From assembly GCA_945639745.1 (NCBI GenBank), contig CALZEK010000004.1, forward strand, positions 1-20,763: a DNA stretch of 20,763 nt. The letters run 5' to 3'. Shown here one piece after another: positions 7,763-16,577 of this stretch (its first letter is position 1; each line of letters opens with the position of its first letter). The notes beneath the pieces were generated by a model that made no database searches, had not been told where the DNA came from, and saw only the letters and a list, made by a program, of their open reading frames with translations. Both the position numbers and the translations under genes were made by a program. The stretch comes from an uncultured Bacillaceae bacterium. Its GTDB lineage: Bacteria; Bacillota; Bacilli; Bacillales; Amphibacillaceae.

Positions 7763-8148
7763 AAGAATTCTATCAATTATCTAATGAAGCTGATTTTATT
7801 AAGTATTCAAGTTATAATGATGATGTCTTACCAAATGACTTTTCAAATATTAAAACAAAATATTTGATTATTCAAGGTATTGAACTATACGTCAAAAACT
7901 TTTTCAATAATGAAATTTCTATACCGAGCCAAACAGAAGAATTCATTTTGAATTGTTTAAATTGGGAAACATCAAATCCAAATGGTAATTTAATAGTTAT
8001 CGGAAATGACATTTCAAAAGGTGTCGTTCCAAAAGAGGCAAGTGATAGAGAGTGGCGAGATATGACTGGATTGATGTATCAAAAATTAGTTCAAATGAGT
8101 CAACGCTATGACGTCATTTGGTACGGAATAAATAAACAATTAAAATAG
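7714..8148 (+). CDS. Short CobU-like protein
   Basis: A 144-residue protein that looks like a shortened CobU. It starts with a variant P-loop GGAFNGK (6-12), lacking the Ser after Lys. It lacks the His-containing RIxxH motif, but keeps the C-terminal CobU block: GNDISKGVVP (97-106), then REWRDMTGLMYQKLVQ and a final short strand. The other CobU of the operon (5772-6350) has the converse pattern. ATG 7714 has a near-perfect SD, TAAGGAGGA. It lies inside the end of the phosphatase gene and just before the adenosyltransferase gene. Function is unproven; a partner subunit of CobU is one inference, a decayed paralogue another. Confidence 0.75.
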   Translation: MHVITGGAFNGKWHFVKEFYQLSNEADFIKYSSYNDDVLPNDFSNIKTKYLIIQGIELYVKNFFNNEISIPSQTEEFILNCLNWETSNPNGNLIVIGNDISKGVVPKEASDREWRDMTGLMYQKLVQMSQRYDVIWYGINKQLK

Positions 8149-8160
8149 GGGGAATTTAAA

Positions 8161-8754
8161 ATGAAAATATATACACGTACAGGAGATAAAGGAAAAACAG
8201 GTATTATCGGAGGACGCGTTGATAAAGATGATTTGCGCGTAGAGGCTTATGGGACAGTTGATGAATTGAATGGTTTTGTTGCACTGGCTCATGCAGAATT
8301 AGATTTAGAAAAAAATCAAGATATAGCAGATGAATTAATTAAAATTCAACATGAATTATTTGATTTAGGTGGCGATTTAGCAAGTGTTGTTGATAAACGA
8401 CCAGATAAAATGACTTCAGAGATGATTACTTATTTAGAAGAACAAATAGATAGATATACTGAAGAAGCACCAGCATTAGAGAAATTTATCTTACCAGGTG
8501 GTTCAAAAGCAGCTGCGACACTTCATATCGTTAGAACGATTGCACGACGCGCTGAACGTCAAGTCGTTTCATTATTAAAGCAAGATGAGACAACGTCAGA
8601 ACTTGCCTTACAGTATTTAAATCGTTTATCAGACTATTTCTTTGCTGTTGCAAGAATTGTTAATCATCGAGCAGGAATTAGTGATGTCGAATATGAAAGA
8701 AGTGCAGTTGTATTTAGAGAAAGTCGTAAAGATCGTAAGGATAAAGATAAATGA
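8161..8754 (+). CDS. ATP:cob(I)alamin adenosyltransferase, PduO type
   Basis: Transfers the 5'-deoxyadenosyl group of ATP to cob(I)alamin or cob(I)inamide, making the adenosylated corrinoids used by CbiZ, CobU and CobS. The 197 residues show the PduO signatures TRTGDKGKTGIIGG (5-18), RVEAYGTVDELN (26-37), the four-helix bundle and RTIARRAERQVV (125-136), followed by LNRLSDYFFAVAR. A GGGGGA SD lies 12 bases after the previous stop. The C-terminal tail is very Lys/Arg/Asp rich. It overlaps the next start by 4 bases. It corresponds to YvqK of B. subtilis, from memory. Confidence 0.95.
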   Translation: MKIYTRTGDKGKTGIIGGRVDKDDLRVEAYGTVDELNGFVALAHAELDLEKNQDIADELIKIQHELFDLGGDLASVVDKRPDKMTSEMITYLEEQIDRYTEEAPALEKFILPGGSKAAATLHIVRTIARRAERQVVSLLKQDETTSELALQYLNRLSDYFFAVARIVNHRAGISDVEYERSAVVFRESRKDRKDKDK

Positions 8755-9245
8755 AAGCAAAAAAAATTAGCTTTTTAGCATTATTTATTGCATTATCAGT
8801 GGTAGGGGGCATGGTGAAATTACCTTCACCTATTGGTAGTATAGCATTTGATTCTTTTCCAGCTTTAATAGCAGCTGTTTGGTTAGGAAAGAATTCAGGA
8901 GCTGTCGTTGGAGTGGTTGGTCATTTAATGTCTGCTTTATTAAGTGGTTTTGTTCTTGGACCCTTCCATTTCATGATTGCGTTAGGGATGGGGATTGTTA
9001 TTTGGATTTTTGGCAATTTGTATCAATCATTTCAACCAATTATTCCAAACACATTTTTTATTATCGCCAATGGATTTATTATGCCCTTACCGTTTATATT
9101 TATAATGGGACTTCCCTTCTTTTTAAGTATATTACCATCACTAGTAATCGCAACAGTTGCAAATTTAATTATTGCAGCTTTATTAATCCCAAGATTCAAA
9201 CCTTTTTTTAAAAATCAATTAACGGATTTGCCAAAAGATGCTTAA
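8751..9245 (+). CDS. cblT: ECF transporter S component, predicted alpha-ribazole transporter CblT
   Basis: A small, very hydrophobic protein of 164 residues with about five or six membrane segments and the look of an ECF-family substrate-binding S component (ALFIALSVVGGMVKLPSPIG near residues 10-29, with small residues along the first helix). It is encoded directly before the AIR-synthase-like kinase, the pairing described for Listeria and Geobacillus where CblT takes up alpha-ribazole. No ECF ATPase or EcfT genes are in the window, so it must share a module encoded elsewhere. The substrate assignment rests on the neighbour. ATGA overlap with the adenosyltransferase gene. Confidence 0.82.
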   Translation: MKAKKISFLALFIALSVVGGMVKLPSPIGSIAFDSFPALIAAVWLGKNSGAVVGVVGHLMSALLSGFVLGPFHFMIALGMGIVIWIFGNLYQSFQPIIPNTFFIIANGFIMPLPFIFIMGLPFFLSILPSLVIATVANLIIAALLIPRFKPFFKNQLTDLPKDA

Positions 9246-9951
9246 TTATTGTTATGATGCTGAAGAAATTCTAATGAACGAAGAGGTTATTGTCGTTGCT
9301 GCTGATAATAGCGGATCAATCGGCATGAAAGAACTAGATGATGTTAAAGTTAGTTATGAAACAGTAAGTTATTATACTTTTAGAGTTGCTTATATGGAAT
9401 GTATTGCAGCGGGTGGTAATCCTTTTGCAATTGTCTTGCATAACTTTAATGATGAAGATGTCTGGCACCAGCTAATAAAAGGTATAAACAAAGGCTTAAA
9501 AGAAGTTAATTTAGAAAACATACCAATTACAGGTAGTACTGAAACTAATTTTAAATTAAATCAATCTGCTTTAGGACTGGTTGTGTTAGGTAAAAAGACA
9601 TATGAAAAGAAAAATAAAGTAAGGCCTAAACAATTAGAACTTGCGATTATAGGTCAACCACTTGTTGGTCAAGCTGTAATAGACGAACAAGAAAAAGTTG
9701 CTCCACTGTCTCTTTATAAAGAACTCTCAGAAATATCAGGTGTTGATTTAATTTATCCGATTAGTTCAAAAGGAATTAAATATACAATTGATAGACAAGT
9801 TAATCAAGAGATTACTTATCCAAAACATTTAGACATCACAGCAAGTTCAGGACCAGGGACGAGTTTTTTAATTGTCTATGACACAAAGATAAGTCAATTA
9901 ATCAAACAGAAAACAAGTGATTATTTACAAATGATTCACACATTATCTTAA
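9238..9951 (+). CDS. cblS: Alpha-ribazole kinase CblS (AIR synthase-related)
   Basis: Predicted to phosphorylate alpha-ribazole to alpha-ribazole-5'-phosphate, bypassing CobT. The 237 residues resemble PurM/ThiL-like ATP-binding proteins: IVVAADNSGSIG (18-29) as the N-terminal nucleotide/metal segment, FRVAYMECIAAGGNPFAIVLHNF near 48-70, and a C-terminal half with ASSGPGTSFLI. Its place after the S component matches the known cblT-cblS pair. ATG 9238 overlaps cblT by 8 bases without a clear SD. ATG 9274 is the alternative and would remove 12 residues but keep the motif. It is the last gene of the operon, and no terminator follows before the proC promoter. Confidence 0.85.
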   Translation: MLNYCYDAEEILMNEEVIVVAADNSGSIGMKELDDVKVSYETVSYYTFRVAYMECIAAGGNPFAIVLHNFNDEDVWHQLIKGINKGLKEVNLENIPITGSTETNFKLNQSALGLVVLGKKTYEKKNKVRPKQLELAIIGQPLVGQAVIDEQEKVAPLSLYKELSEISGVDLIYPISSKGIKYTIDRQVNQEITYPKHLDITASSGPGTSFLIVYDTKISQLIKQKTSDYLQMIHTLS

Positions 9952-9964
9952 ATGAAAAGTAAGC

Positions 9965-9993
9965 TTGACAAAATAAAAAAAACCGATTATATT
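9965..9993 (+). promoter_or_regulatory. Sigma-A promoter of proC
   Basis: A consensus TTGACA at 9965-9970 and TATATT at 9988-9993 are separated by exactly 17 bases. The start point would be near 10000, at the beginning of the T-box leader. The -35 box begins 14 bases after the cblS stop. Confidence 0.85.
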
Positions 9994-9999
9994 TTAAAG

Positions 10000-10234
10000 C
10001 AATATATTAATATGACAGTGAAGAGATGAGTAAATAATAAGTATGACAGAAAAGGATGCTTAAGCTGAGAAATCCACCAAATTATTGAACCTAACTCTGA
10101 GTCGTTAGTTAACCCTAAACGCAGACCATGTTGCGTTAAAAAATGTGAGTGGAAATACAAATGTCAAACTATGTGGTAACTCGGATATAAACCTCATTTC
10201 CGTCCTTTTATTAGGATGAGTTATGAGGTTTTTT
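10000..10234 (+). promoter_or_regulatory. T-box leader with proline specifier (CCU)
   Basis: The leader shows stem I elements: GATGAGTA near 10026-10033, and the GGAT...ATCC distal stem enclosing GCTTAAGC. A specifier-loop GAACCTAAC at 10087-10095 contains the proline codon CCT (10090-10092). An AACGCA/TGCGTT hairpin follows at 10118-10137. The T-box-like TGTGGTAACTCGG at 10172-10184 has TGGT in place for tRNA acceptor-end pairing. The terminator stem 10189-10197/10223-10231 is followed by a T-run. Uncharged tRNA-Pro would permit read-through into proC, fitting its role in proline synthesis. The antiterminator sequence departs from the usual AGGGTGGTACCGCG. Confidence 0.88.
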
Positions 10235-10260
10235 AATATGTTGTTTAAAGGAGAAAAAAT

Positions 10261-11079
10261 ATGAAAAAAATAGCTTTTATTGGTGCTGGTTCAATGGCAG
10301 AGGCCATCGTTTCTGGAATTATAAATAAACAATTTATGAAAAGTGAACAAATTTGGATTACAAATAAAGATAATCAAGCACGTTTAGACGAAATGAAAGA
10401 AAAATATCAGATATCTATCTCACAAGATAAAAAAGAAGTCTTATCAGAAGCGAATATAATCGTTTTATCGACAAAACCTCATGATATAGAAAGTGCAATT
10501 AAGTCGCTTTTACCTTATTTAACAAAAGACCAATTGGTTATGTCAGTTGTGGCTGGTATTTCAACAAGGCAAATAGCGCAACTAACTAATCAAAATACAC
10601 CAGTTATTCGTGCAATGCCTAACACATCAGCTTCAATTGGTTATTCAGCTACAGCAATTAGTCAAGGAGAATTTGCAACGACAAATGATTTACAAATAGC
10701 TAAGCAGTTATTTGCAGCAATTGGTACAGTAAATGTTGTAGAAGAAAAAGACATGCATATTGTTACTGCTATTTCAGGTAGTGGACCTGCTTATCTTTAT
10801 TATTTAACTGAAGCTTTGGAAGAAGCGGCAGTCCAAGAAGGACTCGATGCAAAAACAGCTAAAGAATTAATCACTCAAACAATTATAGGAGCTGGCAATA
10901 TGTTAAAAACATCTGAACTGCCAGTAAATGTTTTGCGAGAAAATGTGACAAGTCCTCAAGGTACAACAGAAGCAGGTCTCAAAGCTTTAGAAAAAAATAA
11001 TTTTAAAGAAGCATTGATTGCTTGTGTAGAAAGTGCAACAAATAGATCTAAAGAACTTGGAAAAAAAGAAGATAAATAA
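10261..11079 (+). CDS. proC: Pyrroline-5-carboxylate reductase
   Basis: Cytosolic enzyme reducing 1-pyrroline-5-carboxylate to L-proline with NAD(P)H, the last step of proline synthesis. The 272-residue length is typical. It has the N-terminal Rossmann motif IGAGSMAEAI (7-16), the LSTKP and VVAGIS segments, RAMPNTSASIG in the middle, and the C-terminal dimer/substrate segment SGSGPAYLYYLTEALEEAA plus VTSPQGTTEAGL. The SD AAAGGAG ends six bases before the ATG. Expression is predicted to rise when charged tRNA-Pro is scarce, through the T-box leader. proA and proB are not in the window. Confidence 0.97.
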   Translation: MKKIAFIGAGSMAEAIVSGIINKQFMKSEQIWITNKDNQARLDEMKEKYQISISQDKKEVLSEANIIVLSTKPHDIESAIKSLLPYLTKDQLVMSVVAGISTRQIAQLTNQNTPVIRAMPNTSASIGYSATAISQGEFATTNDLQIAKQLFAAIGTVNVVEEKDMHIVTAISGSGPAYLYYLTEALEEAAVQEGLDAKTAKELITQTIIGAGNMLKTSELPVNVLRENVTSPQGTTEAGLKALEKNNFKEALIACVESATNRSKELGKKEDK

Positions 11080-11091
11080 GGTGATAGATAA

Positions 11092-11556
<465 letters not shown>

Positions 11557-11588
11557 GTTCTACACTGCATAAAAATAATCGACAATAA

Positions 11589-11617
11589 TTGCAATTACTT
11601 AAATAAAAAGGTATACT
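11589..11617 (+). promoter_or_regulatory. Sigma-A promoter of the SRP RNA
   Basis: TTGCAA at 11589-11594 and TATACT at 11612-11617 are spaced by 17 bases. The predicted start falls about seven bases later, at the first base of the SRP RNA. A second TATAAT overlaps at 11617-11622. Confidence 0.85.
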
Positions 11618-11624
11618 ATAATTT

Positions 11625-11893
11625 GCCGTACTAGGTGGGGAGGTAGCGGTGCCCTATAACTTGCAATCCGCTATAGCAAGGCTGAATTCCCTTTTGAGGT
11701 GGGTGACTTTAAGGTCTGCCTTAAGGAATCAGTGTTGACGTTTAGGTCCTGCGCAACAGAAACCTATGAACCCTGTCAGATCCGGAAGGAAGCAGCAGTA
11801 AGTAGACCCTTTTGTGTGCCGCGGGATAGCCTAGATAGAGCTGTGAACTTAAGTAACGCTTGGAGCCATTTCATCGATTTTGGGTGTACGGTT
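11625..11893 (+). ncRNA. ffs: Signal recognition particle RNA, long Bacillus type with Alu domain
   Basis: RNA scaffold of the signal recognition particle, pairing with Ffh. The ends are complementary (GCCGTAC at 11625-11631 with GTACGGT at 11886-11892). Next come the Alu-domain motifs GGTGGGGAGGTAGCGGTGCC and GCAATCCGCTATAGCA, then TGTTGACGTTTAGGTCCTGCGCAA. The Ffh-binding hairpin TCCGGAAGGAAGCAGCA begins at 11781. The length of about 269 bases matches the Bacillus scRNA rather than the short 4.5S form. In the apical core the sequence reads GTCAGATCC where nearly all SRP RNAs have GTCAGGTCC. Confidence 0.96.
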
Positions 11894-11899
11894 ACATAG

Positions 11900-11941
11900 A
11901 AAAAAGCAGTCGTTTCGTTTTTACGAGACGACTGCTTTTTT
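11900..11941 (+). terminator. Terminator of the SRP RNA, probably bidirectional
   Basis: A 12-bp stem (11906-11917 with 11924-11935, one G-T pair) with a six-base loop is flanked by an A-run and a T-run. It ends the SRP RNA. Read from the other strand it sits 12 bases after the stop of the convergent membrane-protein gene. Confidence 0.92.
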
Positions 11942-11952
11942 ATAATTAAAAT

Positions 11953-12474
11953 TTAATTAAGTCTTCTAATAACTAAACCTAAAGAAATCCAGATAAATCC
12001 TTGGGCAATAAAGAAAATTCCAATCATTATTGCAACAGTTATAGCAGCAATCGACTGAGTAAAGAATGAAAGCACACCTAAAACTAACATGACAATTCCT
12101 ATTAAGAAAATTAAATTTGTGCCAGGTAATCCTTTTAAAGTACGAGAAATAAAGATGTGCGAAATAGCCGAAAGCAAAATCCAAAGGGCAAACATAAATA
12201 CAAAAATTTGTTCAGCAAGATTAGTATAGAAAAAAGTGGCCATTCCAATTAATACAGAAAAAACACCTTCAATTAAATGCCATCTGGAAATATTCCAAAT
12301 TTTAGCTTGTGAAATATAACCAAGAATTTCATTGACACCATTTAAGAGAAACAATAAACCAATAATTAATGTTACACTGGTTAAGGAGATACTAGGATTA
12401 AAAAGCATAAAAAACCCTAAAATACTCATGCTAATTCCTAAGATAAAAATAACAAGTAAATAAGTTTTTCTCAT
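11953..12474 (-). CDS. HdeD/DUF308 family membrane protein
   Basis: A 173-residue protein made almost wholly of hydrophobic helices (about six), arranged as repeats of two-helix units with Gly-rich turns such as LFLLNGVNEILGYI and LWILLSAISHIF. This is the pattern of the DUF308/HdeD family, named after an enteric acid-resistance membrane protein. The function in Gram-positives is unknown to me. The minus-strand ATG has a good GAGGTGA SD. The gene is the only one here transcribed against dnaX and the SRP RNA, and is not a usual member of this conserved cluster, so it may be a local insertion. No convincing promoter was identified. Confidence 0.82.
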   Translation of the reverse strand: MRKTYLLVIFILGISMSILGFFMLFNPSISLTSVTLIIGLLFLLNGVNEILGYISQAKIWNISRWHLIEGVFSVLIGMATFFYTNLAEQIFVFMFALWILLSAISHIFISRTLKGLPGTNLIFLIGIVMLVLGVLSFFTQSIAAITVAIMIGIFFIAQGFIWISLGLVIRRLN

Positions 12475-12596
12475 GTCATCACCTCAATTTTGTTAATATT
12501 TTTATTCTCAATCATCTAGTAAATAAAAGTTGAGTCATAAAGTAAAGCTTAAAGTAAATAACGAACTAAGTAAAATTATAATAGAATAGTTACTTA

Positions 12597-12625
12597 TTTC
12601 ATAAATAATAGAAATAAGATATAAT
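12597..12625 (+). promoter_or_regulatory. Possible promoter of dnaX-ebfC-recR
   Basis: TATAAT at 12620-12625 has a weak -35 candidate, TTTCAT, at 12597-12602 with 17-base spacing. Another TATAAT at 12577-12582 lacks a -35 box. The region between the divergent DUF308 gene and dnaX must hold promoters for both, but it is so AT-rich that the choice is uncertain. Confidence 0.45.
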
Positions 12626-12656
12626 TAAAGAGATAGAAAAAAGAGGAGTAATTATA

Positions 12657-14384
12657 ATGAGCTATCAAGCATTATATCGCGTTTGGCGTCCCCGAACATT
12701 TGCTGATGTAGTAGGACAAACGCATATTACACAAACTTTACAAAATGCAATTTCAGAAAGTAAGTTTTCTCATGCTTACTTATTTTCTGGACCACGAGGA
12801 ACAGGAAAAACAAGTGCGGCAAAAATTTTCGCACAAACAATTAACTGTGAACAAGCTCCGACAAGAGAACCGTGTAATGAATGTAGCGCATGTTTAGGTA
12901 TTTTAGATGGATCTATCTCAGATGTTATTGAAATAGATGCAGCATCAAATACAAGCGTAGATGATATTCGAGATATTCGAGACAAAGTTAAATATGCACC
13001 AAGCTCAGTGCCTTATAAAGTCTATATTATAGACGAAGTGCATATGATTTCAGTTAATGCATTTAACGCTTTGCTTAAAACATTGGAAGAACCACCAGAT
13101 CATGTTGTGTTTATTTTAGCAACAACTGAGCCACATAAAATTCCATTAACAATTATTTCTCGATGTCAGCGATTTGATTTTAAACCAATTGGAAATAAAG
13201 TAATTGTTAAACGTATGGAAGAAATTATTCAAACAGAAGCAATAGAAGTTGATCATAATGCATTAGAAGCAATAGCTTTGGCTGCTGAAGGTGGTATGCG
13301 TGATGCTTTAAGTTTACTTGATCAAGCAATATCATACAGTGACGAACGAGTCATCTTAGAGGATGTGCTTGCGGTAACTGGTGGCGTATCACAATCTGTT
13401 TTAACCGAAATGGTAGAATTGCTTCATAAACAAGAAGTAACAGAAGTGCTTTATCTTTTTGATCATATGATTGAAAATGGTAAAGATCCGACTCGATTTG
13501 TTTTTGATATTATTTACTATTTAAGAGATATGTTATTTTATAAAACAGCAGCTGAATTAGAAGATGTATTAGATACAGCAATAGTGGATGAAAACTTTAA
13601 ACAAGTAACAAATAAAATTGAAAATAATTGGATTCAAGAAGCAATTATTATGTTTAATGACTGTCAACAACAAATAAAATGGACAAATAGCCCTAAAATA
13701 TTTATTGAAATAACATTATTATCAATTGCTAATAAAAAAGTAAACGAAGATAATCAATCAATTCAAACATTAGAGTTGCCTCATCAAGTAGATTTAGCAG
13801 ATAATATAGAATTAAAAGAATTGCATAAAAAAATGATGAATTTAGAAAAAAAGCTAAAAGAAATAAATGTGACTAATAATGATCAACCGCAAGCAACTCA
13901 AAAACCAAAACGTCAGTCACATGTAAGTAAGCAAAATAAATTCCATGTGCCTCATGAGCAAATATATTCAGTCTTAAAAGAAGCCAAAAAAGAACCACTA
14001 CAAATGGCAATGAACAATTGGGAAGCATTTTTAACACGATTAAAAAGTGCGCATGCTCCAGCACATGCTACAATCATTGATAGTAAGCCAGCAGCAGCTT
14101 CAGATGATGTTATTATTGTTGCATTTAAATATGAAATACACTGTTCGCTGTTTTTAGACCATAAAGATATGGTAGAATCTATCCTAGAAGATATTTTAGG
14201 AAAATCATATAAGATTATCCCTCTCCCAGAAGAAGCTTGGCAGCAAGTGCGGACAGATTACTTAAATAGTTACGAGCCGGATGAGCAAGAAATTGAAAAA
14301 AATGCACAAGCAGAATTAGCCTCTCCACTTATTGAAGAAGCTAAAAAACTTGTTGGAGAAGAATTATTAGAAATCAAAGATTAA
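12657..14384 (+). CDS. dnaX: DNA polymerase III subunit tau (and possibly gamma)
   Basis: Clamp-loader ATPase subunit of the replicative polymerase. The 575 residues show the AAA+ domain with Walker A GPRGTGKT (45-52), zinc cysteines C64, C73, C76 and C79, Walker B DEVH (126-129), sensor 1 LATTEPHKI and the SRC motif. A collar domain follows, then a charged linker from about residue 400, then a tau-specific C-terminal domain. The ATG has an AGAGGAG SD. Codons 397-399 read GAA-AAA-AAG, forming an A-AAA-AAG slippery heptamer in the E. coli dnaX phase. A -1 shift would meet TAA at 13874-13876. It starts the dnaX-ebfC-recR unit. Confidence 0.97.
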   Translation: MSYQALYRVWRPRTFADVVGQTHITQTLQNAISESKFSHAYLFSGPRGTGKTSAAKIFAQTINCEQAPTREPCNECSACLGILDGSISDVIEIDAASNTSVDDIRDIRDKVKYAPSSVPYKVYIIDEVHMISVNAFNALLKTLEEPPDHVVFILATTEPHKIPLTIISRCQRFDFKPIGNKVIVKRMEEIIQTEAIEVDHNALEAIALAAEGGMRDALSLLDQAISYSDERVILEDVLAVTGGVSQSVLTEMVELLHKQEVTEVLYLFDHMIENGKDPTRFVFDIIYYLRDMLFYKTAAELEDVLDTAIVDENFKQVTNKIENNWIQEAIIMFNDCQQQIKWTNSPKIFIEITLLSIANKKVNEDNQSIQTLELPHQVDLADNIELKELHKKMMNLEKKLKEINVTNNDQPQATQKPKRQSHVSKQNKFHVPHEQIYSVLKEAKKEPLQMAMNNWEAFLTRLKSAHAPAHATIIDSKPAAASDDVIIVAFKYEIHCSLFLDHKDMVESILEDILGKSYKIIPLPEEAWQQVRTDYLNSYEPDEQEIEKNAQAELASPLIEEAKKLVGEELLEIKD

Positions 14385-14409
14385 GATAAAATTTAAGGAG
14401 GAGTTATTA

Positions 14410-14724
14410 ATGAAAGGTAATATGGGTGGCATGATGAAACAAATGCAAAAAATGCAGAAAGATATGATGAAAGCACAAGATGCTTTATTAGAAATGGAAT
14501 TTGAAGCTTCAGCAGGTGGTGGCATGGTTACAGTGAAAGCTGATGGTAGCCGTAAAATTATTGATGTAAAAATTGAAGAAGAGGTAGTGGATCCAGATGA
14601 TATTGAAATGCTACAAGATTTAATTTTAGCAGCAACAAATGATGTTATGAAACAAATTGAAGATAAAACAGAAGCAACGATGGGTAAATTTACTAAAGGA
14701 TTAAATGTTCCAGGAATGTTTTAA
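14410..14724 (+). CDS. YbaB/EbfC nucleoid-associated protein
   Basis: A small dimeric DNA-binding protein, 104 residues, of the YbaB/EbfC family (YaaK in B. subtilis). The N-terminus is Met/Gly/Lys rich with a helical [20 protein letters not shown] segment, followed by the family core [24 protein letters not shown] and a final acidic and helical part. An excellent SD, AAGGAGGAG, lies 26 bases after dnaX. Encoded between dnaX and recR in most bacteria, it is thought to help organise the nucleoid or take part in repair; the exact role is not settled. Confidence 0.96.
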   Translation: MKGNMGGMMKQMQKMQKDMMKAQDALLEMEFEASAGGGMVTVKADGSRKIIDVKIEEEVVDPDDIEMLQDLILAATNDVMKQIEDKTEATMGKFTKGLNVPGMF

Positions 14725-14753
14725 TTAACTGCCTGAATTAAGGGGGCTATTAG

Positions 14754-15350
14754 ATGTACTATCCTGCACCAATTTCAAGATTGATTGACAGCTTTACAAA
14801 ATTACCAGGAATTGGCCCTAAAACAGCTGTAAGACTTGCATTTTTTGTTATTGATATGAACGAAGATGACGTGGTAGACTTTTCAAAAGCATTAGTGAGT
14901 GCAAAGCGCGAGCTAACTTACTGTTCAATTTGTGGTCATATTACAGATCAAGACACATGTTCAATTTGTTCTGATCAATCAAGAGATGAATCCGTTATTT
15001 GTGTTGTGGAAGATTCTAAAGATGTTATAGCAATGGAAAAAATGAAAGAATTTAACGGAAAATATCATGTCTTACATGGTTCAATCTCTCCAATGGATGG
15101 GATAGGACCTGAGGACATTAATGTACCTGATTTAATCAGTCGACTTAAAGATGAAAAGGTAAAAGAACTGATTTTAGCGACGAATCCCAATATTGAAGGT
15201 GAAGCAACAGCGATGTACATTTCCCGCTTGGTGAAGCCGTCGGGTATCGTAACAACTCGTATTGCTCACGGATTACCAATGGGTGGAGATTTAGAATATG
15301 CTGATGAAGTAACACTTGCAAAATCTTTAGAAGGACGTCGTGAAGTATAA
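14754..15350 (+). CDS. recR: Recombination protein RecR
   Basis: Ring-forming DNA repair protein that acts with RecF and RecO to load RecA at gaps. The 198-residue length is typical. It has an N-terminal helix-hairpin-helix ([14 protein letters not shown], 17-30), a C4 zinc finger (C57, C60, C69, C72), a Toprim domain beginning at [10 protein letters not shown] (81-90) with the NPNIEGEAT stretch, and the C-terminal [15 protein letters not shown] motif. An AAGGGGG SD precedes the ATG. It ends the dnaX operon, with a terminator about 60 bases downstream. Confidence 0.97.
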   Translation: MYYPAPISRLIDSFTKLPGIGPKTAVRLAFFVIDMNEDDVVDFSKALVSAKRELTYCSICGHITDQDTCSICSDQSRDESVICVVEDSKDVIAMEKMKEFNGKYHVLHGSISPMDGIGPEDINVPDLISRLKDEKVKELILATNPNIEGEATAMYISRLVKPSGIVTTRIAHGLPMGGDLEYADEVTLAKSLEGRREV

Positions 15351-15409
15351 TCACTAATTAATAAATAGGGTAACAATTACTGTAAATAAATCAAATCCTT
15401 AAAAGAACT

Positions 15410-15444
15410 GAACCTTTGTACCTACGTACAGAGGTTCTTTCTTT
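15410..15444 (+). terminator. Terminator after recR
   Basis: A 12-bp stem (15410-15421 with 15426-15437, one T-G pair) with loop CTAC is followed by TTTCTTT. It separates the dnaX unit from the tmk unit. In B. subtilis, yaaL, bofA and an rRNA operon lie in this region; here only about 220 non-coding bases separate recR from tmk. Confidence 0.9.
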
Positions 15445-15570
15445 ATAAGTGACAAATTAACTAAAAAATGACACAATCTTTAAAATAGACACGCAAACGT
15501 GTTAGAATAGAGATAATATATAACTTTAATTAATATTACTAGATAATAATTTTATAAAGGGGATTTAAAT

Positions 15571-16544
<974 letters not shown>

Positions 16545-16577
16545 TTAAAGTATTGTAGATAAGGATGGTTGTTAATA

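Noticed and set aside
8879..9211. A 110-codon plus-strand frame
   Set aside because: It lies inside cblT in another frame, with an aromatic/Cys-rich composition and no family resemblance.
11699..11899. A 66-codon plus-strand open frame
   Set aside because: It lies entirely within the SRP RNA, and its peptide is only a translation of conserved RNA structure.
16569..16577. TTG start three codons upstream for holB
   Set aside because: It sits too close to and within the SD-like AAGGATGG; ATG 16578 has proper spacing and a normal N-terminus.
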